Made by a program: the position numbers and the translations under genes | Notes under the pieces: model-generated | Seen by the model: the letters and a program-made list of their open reading frames with translations, nothing else | Told to the model about the DNA's origin: nothing | Database searches by the model: none | DNA from: Bacillota bacterium | Lineage (GTDB): Bacteria > Bacillota > Clostridia > Lachnospirales > Lachnospiraceae | NCBI GenBank assembly: GCA_023390555.1 | Contig: JAEWCQ010000043.1 | Span: 1-64,000, forward strand | Length of the DNA stretch: 64,000 nucleotides | Direction: 5' to 3' | Part shown: piece after piece, positions 52,051-62,600 of the stretch | Position numbering within the stretch: the first letter of the stretch is position 1 | How the letters are laid out: each line of letters begins with the position of its first letter

Positions 52051-52068
52051 GATTTTATATGGAAGCAA

Positions 52069-55000
52069 CTATTTTTTTATCCACTTTGCATACAGAACAG
52101 TATTGCCAATGCTTCCCTTTTTTATTTTCAAAACTTTTTTCTTAAATTTCTTATCCGAATACCAGCCTGCAAATTTGTATCCGCTTCTGGTTGGGGACTT
52201 CAGTTTTATGGTTCCCGTTGTCACATCATAGACAGATGGGTTGTGTTTATTATTTCTCCCCTTATTCGTCTTATATACAATATGATACTTTATTTTCTTC
52301 CACTGTGCATACATTTTTACCGTAGACTGGTCTTTGCTGGTCAGATTTTTAACTTTTTCTGTATTCTTATAAGATTTACCGCTTCCGTTTGCCTTTGTAT
52401 TCCATCCCGTAAACGTATAACCCGTACGCTTAAACTGATTCTTTTTTAATTGCACCTGGCTGCCGTAACTTTTATTCTTCGTATCGGTCATCTTCCCTTT
52501 TGAGGAACCATTCCCAAGATAATGGATGTTGTACTGATTTGGTTTCCATTTCGCATAAACCGCTATATTGCCACAGGTTCCTTTTGCTACGGAGGTTATT
52601 TTCTTCGTACATGCCTTATCCGTATACCAGCCCGCAAATTGATAGCCCGTAAAAGAAGGGTTTTTTAGGGATACACTATCCTGAATCGTATACCTGCCCA
52701 CGTTACCGGCAGCATTTTTTCCTCCATTTAAATAATAGGAAATCGAGTAGGTAAGCGGCTGCCATTGTGCATATAACACAACCGTTGTTCCTGTTTTGTC
52801 TGTCAGTTCTCTGACACTTGCTGTATCTTTATATGCACTACCGGTTCCATCCGCCTTTGTATTCCAGCCGGTAAACTGATAGCCATTTCTGGAAAAACCA
52901 TTCTTCACAAGTGTATAACTTTGATCCATGCGGCAGTTCTGCATGATCTCCATGGACCCGGACGTCTTCTGATTTCCATCAAAATAAATTTGATACGTCG
53001 GCAGCAGATCCGCTTCTCCATAAATCAGTTTCTCATCGTTGTTCGAGAGAACCTGCTCTTCCGTATCAGAAGCAACCGAGAAGTAAGCAGCATTTAAGGT
53101 TCCTGCCACTTTTTTATCCAGCAGCTCCTCCGGAACCGGAATACAGAATTTCTCCGAAGTATCGGCCCGCATAACCGGATAGCTTTTCTGCGTCAGAATG
53201 ATACCATCACTGTCACAGATGGTAAGAATCACATTGCCTGCATCCGTGTAACCGGTATTGTAAATACTGCCTTCATACACCGCGCTGTCATCTCCGGTTT
53301 TTAGCACTGCAATACTTCCCAATCCAAGATCTGCATAGCCAAGATAGAAGGTGTATGCATTATTTTCCAAATCACTCTCCTGCATATTTTCTGCCGTAAC
53401 CGTGAGTGTAACATCCATTCCCTGGAAGCCCTTTGGGATATTATAATCGATTGTGAGCTGCCCCGTTTGTTGTGCCTCGATCTGACATGTCTGTGTTTTG
53501 CTGAGCAAAACGTCACCGTTTTGATTCGTCAGTTGTATCTGTAGATCATTCAGCGTCTGCCCGCTTTCATTATGTAAAAGGAAAGAAACCGGCAGATCCC
53601 CACCTTCCTTCACCTCATCTTCTTTGTAATAGACCTGATCAATCGAAAGATCGCACTGGTCCTTCTGTCCGGTCACAAGAATTGCTGCAGTTCCCGCTTC
53701 CATATCTACTGCATTTATCGCTGTTGTGACTGTTCCGTCTTCCTCCATTACCGCCTGATAATCCCGCAGAAAGGAATCCAGATCCGTATACGGCTCAAAA
53801 CTGTTCCAGATCCCTCCCTCGTTTCTGCTCACATAAAGTTCTGGAGAAAGAACGTTGCTTATGGTCCCTATGATTGCTTTCTGATTACCGTTTTCAACGA
53901 TCTGAAAAGAATTTACATACTCCACTCCTGTAGATACAATATAAGTTCCGTCATACGTGTACACGGTACCATTCAGCAGAAAATACAGGATGCCATTCAC
54001 ACATTGCATATTTTCAATACTTTCTCCCGAAATTAGTTGTCCGACCTGCCCGCCCTGGCACAGATACAGCGAATCGCCTGCATCTTCACTGTATACAACA
54101 AAATAAAGAAGCGTCTGCCCCTGTGACTCTCCCATACAGATCTGACGTATCATACTGCCTGTTTCATACACGACCGAACGATCTGACCATGTTCCGTCGT
54201 CTGCTTTTGTTTTCATGCAAACGCTGTTTGTCCCGTTTGCCTGAAACACATCATTTTCCGAATTCTCTATCCAGGCCGCAGCCAGTCCATCTCCGGACGT
54301 GCAAAGCAGACCACCCGTTTCATAGACAGCATTATCTGTGCCCGTGATACATTCCGGCGCAGTAAAGCTGTTTCCGTCAAATTTCACTTGATACAGATCG
54401 AAATCGTCCAGCATACCGGACAGTTCTGTGTCATCTGCAAATACATTTTCTGCCTTCTGGAATATGATATAAGTATCTCCATCCTTCTGACAGGTGCTGA
54501 TTCCCTGTGCATAAGTTCCGTCTTCAAACACCGGCGCCTCCTGTGTCCAGGAGGTTCCGTCATAGATTGAATACATCAGAGTCGTTCTGTTTAACTCCGA
54601 TTTCGTTCCATTGTCTCCAAGCCAGAGCATCATCTTCCTCCCGTCCGGCAGAGAAACATATTTGACCTCATTATAAGGATAAACACCGTCTTTTTTCAAT
54701 ATTCCATCATAGGGAAGATCCATCTGGCTTCCCAGATAATTTCTAGAAATTACCTCCGAGGTATTCAGACTTCCCGTTGCATCCAGTGCCTGGCTTTGCT
54801 CCGTTACACTTTGATCCTGCTGAGGGTACAACTGCGTATCCAGGTATGGGATTTCCTGATCCAGATATTCATGCCCGAGCAATTCTCCTTTTAAATACAG
54901 ATTCCCGGTCATGTAGACAGAAAATGCAGGTGTACTCTGATTGGTCAGCTTCATTGCCAATGTCGCATCAATAGACCCCTCAATATAAGTCGCGGCCCTG

Positions 55001-56340
55001 CCGGCGTTCGTTCCGGCTCCCAGTGTAATTCCCGCTGTCAACGAAGGTTCCACCGTATAATCAAAGCAAAATGCATTTTCGTAAACTGCCTTCATGGATG
55101 CATTCAAATCTCCGGACAATTTCATCGCCGTATAGATAACCGGGCAGCTCGCCGGCCTGGATTTCAGCTCTGTTGCAACGTGAATACCCGTTATCACACC
55201 GCCTTCCGAAAGCTTCAACTTTCCCGTCTCATAGCTGAACTCCAGATATCCGACCGCATTCATCGAAGCCGAGACAAACATATTGCATTGCAGATCATTT
55301 AATTCACTTTTCATCTGCTCAAATCGTGCGTAATTGTTTTTCCCGAAGGAACTTCCCTTTGCACGAAAAATCGTCATGGACTCGTACAGGTCTTTCACCT
55401 GCTTATACTCTTTTGCCCACTCCGCATTATTGACATCATTTGAATCCACAATATCTGCATTTCCTGCTTCTTTCAAACCAAGCAGCACTTTCACTGTCTT
55501 TGTCGTAGTATCGTATTTTATCTGCATATTCATTTTAGAGAAATCCAGATCCACGCTGCCGGAAAGTGTAAACAGGGGAACACTCTTGTCCCAGAAACTG
55601 ACCGTCGGACCGTCTATATTGATATCCCCCATGGAAATCTCAGACAACCCGTTTTCGATTTCATGCGAAACCATTGTCCCCACACTGCCCGCCAGATCAT
55701 CTGCATCCCCCTGCAATATCAGACTGTCACTGACTTTATTTTCATATGAGATAATTTTCGCATCCCCAAGGCAAAGAGAGGTACCTCCGCTAACGGCAGT
55801 ATTGTCATATGCTTTTACAGTCAGCGTTGAATATCCGGCAATTCTGACATGAATGGGAATGGATGTTGTGCTCGGTGTAACCACATAGGAACACAACAAT
55901 GTATCATCTCCATATAGCTCAAATGTCGTATTAAAATTTGTTCTATTATAACTACCCGCTAAAAAAGATAACGTAGCCGTCAGATATTTTGCAGATAAAC
56001 CCTCTAAAGAATATTTCTTCCAGACCCAGCTTGCTTCATTGCAAAAATTCCATCGTGCAAGCCATATTTCCATGCCATGGTCATAGGTTATACCCGCAAT
56101 TGACTGATTACCGCATCGGGTTCCGATCTTATTGATAAAACTGTCACCCTCGTTCCCGGTATACCTTGCCCAGTCCGTATAGGTCAGGTTCTCCAGGTAT
56201 TCGCTCTTGTTGCTTTGTGCGTCCTCTGTACTTTCCGAAATGCCTGTCACTTCCTGCGCTGTGAAACTGCCCATACTCAGATTACATACGGCAATCAGTA
56301 CCAGTGCAGCTGCGATTCCTCTCCTCATTTGTTTCTTCAT
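52069..56340 (-). CDS. Giant secreted protein: NPCBM-like, CARDB-like and four InlB B-type repeats
   Basis: 1423 residues with a signal peptide (1-29, MKKQMRRGIAAALVLIAVC). Residues about 45-205 resemble an NPCBM/NEW2 carbohydrate-binding domain (ENLTYTDWARYTGNEGD, LARWNFCNEASWVW, ATLSFLAG). The middle (about 210-880) has no recognised catalytic motif. About 890-1015 is CARDB-like (PVSFLLHNESGQTLNDLQI). The C-terminus (about 1112-1423) holds four Listeria-Bacteroides (InlB B/Flg_new) repeats with GYQFTGWNTKADGTG, GYQFAGWYTDKACTK, GYTFTGWNTKANGSG and GYKFAGWYSDKKFKK. The last repeats are very lysine-rich, perhaps for wall binding. No LPXTG. Adhesin or glycan-binding role is an inference. Confidence 0.85.
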   Translation of the reverse strand: MKKQMRRGIAAALVLIAVCNLSMGSFTAQEVTGISESTEDAQSNKSEYLENLTYTDWARYTGNEGDSFINKIGTRCGNQSIAGITYDHGMEIWLARWNFCNEASWVWKKYSLEGLSAKYLTATLSFLAGSYNRTNFNTTFELYGDDTLLCSYVVTPSTTSIPIHVRIAGYSTLTVKAYDNTAVSGGTSLCLGDAKIISYENKVSDSLILQGDADDLAGSVGTMVSHEIENGLSEISMGDINIDGPTVSFWDKSVPLFTLSGSVDLDFSKMNMQIKYDTTTKTVKVLLGLKEAGNADIVDSNDVNNAEWAKEYKQVKDLYESMTIFRAKGSSFGKNNYARFEQMKSELNDLQCNMFVSASMNAVGYLEFSYETGKLKLSEGGVITGIHVATELKSRPASCPVIYTAMKLSGDLNASMKAVYENAFCFDYTVEPSLTAGITLGAGTNAGRAATYIEGSIDATLAMKLTNQSTPAFSVYMTGNLYLKGELLGHEYLDQEIPYLDTQLYPQQDQSVTEQSQALDATGSLNTSEVISRNYLGSQMDLPYDGILKKDGVYPYNEVKYVSLPDGRKMMLWLGDNGTKSELNRTTLMYSIYDGTSWTQEAPVFEDGTYAQGISTCQKDGDTYIIFQKAENVFADDTELSGMLDDFDLYQVKFDGNSFTAPECITGTDNAVYETGGLLCTSGDGLAAAWIENSENDVFQANGTNSVCMKTKADDGTWSDRSVVYETGSMIRQICMGESQGQTLLYFVVYSEDAGDSLYLCQGGQVGQLISGESIENMQCVNGILYFLLNGTVYTYDGTYIVSTGVEYVNSFQIVENGNQKAIIGTISNVLSPELYVSRNEGGIWNSFEPYTDLDSFLRDYQAVMEEDGTVTTAINAVDMEAGTAAILVTGQKDQCDLSIDQVYYKEDEVKEGGDLPVSFLLHNESGQTLNDLQIQLTNQNGDVLLSKTQTCQIEAQQTGQLTIDYNIPKGFQGMDVTLTVTAENMQESDLENNAYTFYLGYADLGLGSIAVLKTGDDSAVYEGSIYNTGYTDAGNVILTICDSDGIILTQKSYPVMRADTSEKFCIPVPEELLDKKVAGTLNAAYFSVASDTEEQVLSNNDEKLIYGEADLLPTYQIYFDGNQKTSGSMEIMQNCRMDQSYTLVKNGFSRNGYQFTGWNTKADGTGSAYKDTASVRELTDKTGTTVVLYAQWQPLTYSISYYLNGGKNAAGNVGRYTIQDSVSLKNPSFTGYQFAGWYTDKACTKKITSVAKGTCGNIAVYAKWKPNQYNIHYLGNGSSKGKMTDTKNKSYGSQVQLKKNQFKRTGYTFTGWNTKANGSGKSYKNTEKVKNLTSKDQSTVKMYAQWKKIKYHIVYKTNKGRNNKHNPSVYDVTTGTIKLKSPTRSGYKFAGWYSDKKFKKKVLKIKKGSIGNTVLYAKWIKK

Positions 56341-56550
56341 AATCTTCCCTCTTCTCTGTCTATACGCTTCTTCTGTGTCACTTCATAGCGGGCAGTCCTT
56401 TCTTCCTTCAGCCGAGGACTTTGCTATTACTTATCATGATTTTATCATATTTTAATAATTTTAACACTTTTTTTATATTTATTGATTCTTTTTTGTAACA
56501 TCATTTTACAAATTCATTTTTGTAATTCAATTGATGGAAATTCAAATATG

Positions 56551-56598
56551 GAAAAGAAGCCTTTGCGCCATGGATATCTCCATTTTGCAAAGGCTTCT
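56551..56598 (-). terminator. Terminator of the GH53 gene
   Basis: AGAAGCCTTTGC (56555-56566) pairs with GCAAAGGCTTCT (56587-56598) around a 20-base loop. In the minus direction the stem is followed by TTTTCC. It lies 15 bases after the stop at 56613. Confidence 0.8.
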
Positions 56599-56612
56599 CA
56601 CCTTATTTCCTG

Positions 56613-59600
56613 TTATTTTTTAATAGTTATATTTTTCACAGAACTGTAGTCGCCGTATATTGTAGTTTTCTTATCTATGGTCTTGTACGCACGTACTTTC
56701 ACATAGTATTTCTTTCCTTTCGTAAGCTTGCTGATCGTCTTGCTGACCGTTTTAGCAGACTTCACGTTTACGGTTTTTGCATTTTTAAAATTCTTATCCG
56801 TGGAGTATACAACCTGATATCCGCTTACCATGGAGTCTTTTTTCCAACTAACTGTCAACTGTGCCTTCACTTTACTCTTCACCGAAGAAAGCGTTACGTT
56901 CTTCGGTTTTACAGTAATGGTGATTTTCACATCTTTTGCTGCATTGTAATTAGTAGTGGCTGCCGATTTCAGGGTGATTGTAGCCTTCCCAATCCCTTTT
57001 ATTGTAACTTTTCCGGAAGAACTTACTGTCACAACAGATTTATTGCTGCTGGTATATGTTATCTTCTCTTTTCCCGTTACACTTGCACCCAGTGAAAATG
57101 CCTTGCTTCCATATGCCTTGCTGATGGTTTTCTGGCTCACTTTAATGGTCTTGGATGCTTTTTTAATGGTAAAGGTTTTAGTTATGCTTCCTGTATAACC
57201 AGAAGCACTGTTGCCGGTTATGATCACCGTTGCAGTTCCTGCATTCGTATTATTTTTATAGGATACGGTATATGCATTCGCAGCCAGCGTTTTTCCGTCA
57301 AGCACCACTTTTACAGTCGGCTTCTTTGCCTTTCCGTCATAGGTATAACTGGAAGCCGAGAGTGTCGCAGCCGCTTTTGACAGATTTACATCTGCTGGTT
57401 TCGTGATCGTAAAGGTCTTTGTCACTGTTCCGGTATAGTCTCCCTGTCCTGTGACGGTCACCGTTGCCGTTCCGATATTTGTATTGTTCGTGTATCCCAC
57501 TGTATAGTCATTGCTTGTCAGTGTCTTTCCGTCCAACACGACTGTTACTGCCGGTTTTTTTGCTGTTCCGTCATATACATAACTGTCTTTCTCGAGCTTT
57601 ATGGTTGCTCCTGACAGAAGAACCGATGCCGGTTTTGTAATTGTAAAGTTCTTTGTAATCGTACCGGCGTAATTTCCCTGACCGCTTATGGTAACCGTTG
57701 CAGTTCCGACATTTGTATTGTTCGTATACGCTACGGTATAGTCATTGCCTGTCAGTGTCTCTTGGTTCAATACGACTGTTACCGCCGGTTCCTTTGCTGT
57801 TCCGTCATATACATAGCTGTCTTCTTCCAGTGTTACGACAGCATCATCGATACTTTGCTTTCCAACAATGGTCAGACTGCATACAACATCATACGTGATT
57901 CCATTTACCTCAATTGTTCCATGTACCTGATACTCGCCAGCCGCTGCCTGTGCAGCAATGATTCTGAGATCATCTTCTTCCCATGTAACCGCAGCATCCA
58001 TGGTCTCACCGCTGCTCAGGGTCGCTGAAACTGTTGCAGGCAGAAGTGCCGTAGTTAGCGTATCACCCAGAGAAGCTTTTACGGATGCACAGCTATAGTC
58101 TGTCACCACGTCCGTGTCAGAAACGAATGCACCGTTAATCTGCATTACCGTAACTCCAACCCAGCCGGTTCCTCCATTTGCCAGAATATTCAGTCTCACA
58201 TAACGTGTCACAGTATTTTCCGGAAGTGTATCTACATACGGTGCTGTTGCATTCGAAAGCACACCTGCTGCTTCCTGTGAGTGATCAACGACTGTCGTCC
58301 AGTTCACGCCATCATCTGAAACATCGATCGTATATTTCAGGAGTGACCAGAAAGCTGTCTTTACATTGTCAACGCGAGCTTTTGTACCTAAATCTGCCAC
58401 AATAACGCCTACTGTGCTGGCAGAGCCTGTGGTCCATGCATCTTTTCCGCTGTTTGCCCCCGCAAGATTCATTGTCCGTGCATTGATAAATGCAAGAGTT
58501 GCATCTCTGGTTGCATTTGTGCTGGTGATTGTTACTCCGTTACTGTCATAGTAGGAACTCAAATCAGAAGTTACTGTGATCTTCTTTGTTGCTTTTACCG
58601 CTCCGCTGCTGCTTGAAGCCGTAATAACCGCTGTTCCCTCTCCCACTGCAACAACTGTTCCTGTTGTTTTGCTGACAACTGCCACCGAAGTATCACTCGA
58701 ACTCCACAGAATCGTTTCTGTCGCATATTCCGGTGTAAAAGTTGCTGTTAATGTTGTTTGCTTGTTTATGGAAACAGGGGTATCTCCGCCTCCGATTGTG
58801 ATGGAATCAATCGCTATCACATCGGACTTCTTTAATCCGGCTACTGCGGTCTGCAAAGCCACTATATCGGCATCTAAAATATCCTGTTTCTCACTGGTCC
58901 ATTTTTCATCAACTGCTGCCTGGAGATCATTTTCCGCCTGTGCCAATGCTGCTTTGTATGCAGTAAGTGTGACAGTATCGTAATAATTATCTACCTGCGC
59001 TTTTGCAATCTTTGCATCACTGATTGCCTGTACTAAATTGGCGGTTTTCACAAGAACAGTACCTTCTACCTCAAACGGGATCACTGCTACCAGCGGATTA
59101 CCGGTATACAATGTCACCGTCAGTGTGATATTTGCAGTTCCTGGTCCCTGTGCCACTACTTCTCCGGTATCTGCATTTACGCTGACGACCTCGGTATTAT
59201 CCGACACCCATTTAATTGCGGCAATGTCGGTCGCACCGTCTCCGCCAGTCACAACTGCGGAATACTGCTTTTTGTCACCCGTTTGCAGGGATACGTTTGT
59301 AGCACCGGTTCCCATATCATAGACACTGTTTCCCTTTTCATCCACTACCGAAAATTTCTCGGATGCATTTGGACTGTTACTGATATTGACCGTAATCTCT
59401 TTATATATAGAAGAATCACTTGCGGAAGTCGCTTTGATCGTGCAGCTTCCCGGAACGATGTCTGCTATATTTGTATAGAGTTTTGCCGGTGTAATCAATC
59501 CCGTACTGCTTACTTTCGCAACCGTCTCATCACTGGAAGTCCAGACAATGTTCTGATTTGCGGTGTCCGGAAGTACCTGTGCACTCATTTGGTATTTGGC

Positions 59601-62600
59601 ACCCAGCGTATCCTCAATCGGAATTATTTTGACACTATCTGTATTCACCGAGATGCTCTTTGCTACCGGTGCTGCCTTGTAAATATTGACATTATCCAGC
59701 TGTGTTACCCAGGAAAGGGTTCCGCTGCTTCTTGTACCATAGAACTGAATTGCTCCCAGATCTCCGGCATACGAAGTACTTGCATCAAATGCCACCGTAT
59801 GTGTAGCGGTAATACTGGAATCGGTATTACTTGTCATAGTAAAAGTAACCGTTGATGCTGTCATATCAAGTACCACATTTACATGATACCATGTGTTATC
59901 CACATTAAAGCCGGTTCCGACTGCCTGTGTATTTGCCAAGACCGTATTTGATACCGGTGTCCCGCCCACATTGTATACAAGCTCTTTTTTTGTATTTGTC
60001 TGAATACTTAAGTAGGACTTATTGTTGCTGTCGGTTAGTGCCAGATAGCAGCCGTTACTATATGCAGGTGCTCCTACATTCCAGTCAAAATCCACTACCA
60101 GCTTATTATTTTTAATTGCCTGTGTAAATTTCTTCTGTGCACTTCTGCCGCCGGAACCGGAACCTGTCAGCTGCATTACATTACCGCCATTACCGGCAGT
60201 TACTGCTGCAGAAATCGCTCCGCCTCCTACCGATCCCACCGCAATACTCCATGTCTCAGCAAGACTGCGGTTATCAAAGCTCTCGCTGACTGTCGGTACA
60301 TAAACATTTGTTGTCGCAATAAATCCGCCGTCTTTTGTTGTTGCCGTTATCTTTGCCACTCCGCCGCTGACCGCAGTCACCCTGCCGTATGCATCTACGG
60401 TTGCAACACTCGGCGTATCTGATTTCCATGTTACATCGGTATCTGTTGCAATATCCGGCTGTACGGTTGCCGTCAGACGATAAGTCGGTACCGTATCGGA
60501 CGGATTCGAATCTGAGAAATAATCCGAGGCGAAATAATACTCACTCTTATCCAAAGTAATTCCGGTGACCGCAATTGCATCTTCCTGCACCGTTACTGCA
60601 CAGGTCGCCTTAAATCCTCCATTTTCCGCAGTAGCGGTAATGGTAACCGGGCCTCCGATGGATTTACCTGTTACTTTACCCTTTTGATCTACCGTCGCAA
60701 CACTCTCATCACTGGATGTCCATGTTATATTTTTATTGTCCGAATTTTCCGGAAGAATCAGAGCACTTAAAGTCTTTGCCGTCCCAACCTGAAGTGTCAG
60801 TTTTTCTTTATCTAACGAAATACTTTCCACCTGAACTGGGAGCACATGTACGGTGCAGGTCGCAAAAATCTCTGCATTGTCATCCGAAACCGCTTTGATG
60901 ACCGCATCTCCGATGCCCACTGTAGTTACTACCCCTTTTGAATCGACCGTCGCAATGGATTCATCCGAGGACTCCCAATTCACTTTATATAATGTGGTAT
61001 TCGATGGTGAAACAGTAGCATTTAACTGTAAGGTCTTTCCATAGCTGATACTTGCTTCCGTTTTGTCTAAGGTTACGCTGCTTACGTCCACCTTCGTCGT
61101 ATCCAGTACAAAACTGATGGAATCTCCCCCATCAACAGATGCAACGGTAATGGTTGTCTGTCCCTTTGTCTTTAGATTCAACTGGACTTTTGTGCTTTTT
61201 CCGGTCTGCTGACGCATCTGACCTTCCGGTGTCTGCCAGGTCTCTCCAAAGAACGATGCTACATCTGGATTCGAGGATGTGTAAACGACCGTCTGATCTG
61301 TTACCGTACTCGGAAGAGACGCCACTAACTGAAGCTGTTTCCATACCGTTCCAGTCTGTGTCGATCCATCCGTGACTTTATTACCATCCAGTGTCACTGC
61401 CAATTCACTGTCAGCTGCTTTCACGGCAGATGTAACTGTTACTGCAACCGTCGCAGAATAACCGCCTTTCACCGTTGCCGTGATCGTCGCCGTGCCGGCT
61501 GATACCGCAACGACAAATCCTGTCTTTGTTACCCGTGCAACACTGCTGTCGGAAGAGGTATAGGTAATAACCGTATCCGACAACACCGAATCAATTGGCG
61601 TAACAGTCGGCTGTAAACGCTCTTCCGCACCCACCTGTAAGGACAGGCTGCTCTTGGATAACGTAATTCCGGTTGGATCTGTCTGCTTGACGGAATAGGT
61701 ACCGTAATCTTTCAACGGAGTCTGCATTGTATCTGCCTTGTCTTTTGTACAACCGCGCATCAGATAGGCATACATGCTGTCCATCATATCTCCGGCTTTT
61801 CCGGCCTGGCTGCTTCCCATCTCCTGAATTGTGGTATCGCCGTTGTTAAACATGGTTCTGGCATTGATATCTGCGGAACCCCCTGCACTGCTTTCCGCTC
61901 CTGGTGTCGGTATCCAGTCAGTTTCCCAATAGTAGAAGCCTCTGGTCTGACCATATGGATTCGGAACATCAAGCGGAGCCTGCATATAGTCTAGCAGCCA
62001 GTTATACTGACCGTTCGCACTGGTCGCATAATAAGTGCTCTGTCCCATTGCGGATGACTCCTGTGTAAACGATGCTTTGTATCTGGTAAAACTAAAGCCT
62101 GTTTCCACGTTGACATAATCCATATACTTGAGGGAATCCTGATTCAGCATATAATTTGCCATGGTCAGGATGTTTCCGCTGGAACGTCCGCCGTATAAAG
62201 AGAAAGCAGCTCCATCCATTTCTGCCCCATTGCTCTTTAACCCGTTAAAGAATGTCGATGCGGCAGATGGTGTATATCCATTGTTCGAATGTACAAAACC
62301 AATCACACCAGGCATGGCATCCTCTGCTGCCTCATAAGAAGCTGCAATCAGCGATGCATGTCCAACCGTAGTAGCACCGGAACCAACTGGCCATACAATT
62401 CCGCCATTCTGCTCATTTCCGTGTTTTACTCCAGCTACGTTGACATTATTCTCAGCCAGATCACTCATAAAATCGTATACATAGTTATAAACAACCGACT
62501 GCATGTGGGCAAGATCAGAATTACTCTTATTCCCCTCATAATCTGTGTTTAACCATTCTTCCGGTGTATATGCCTTTGCATTACTCATCCAGTAATCGCT

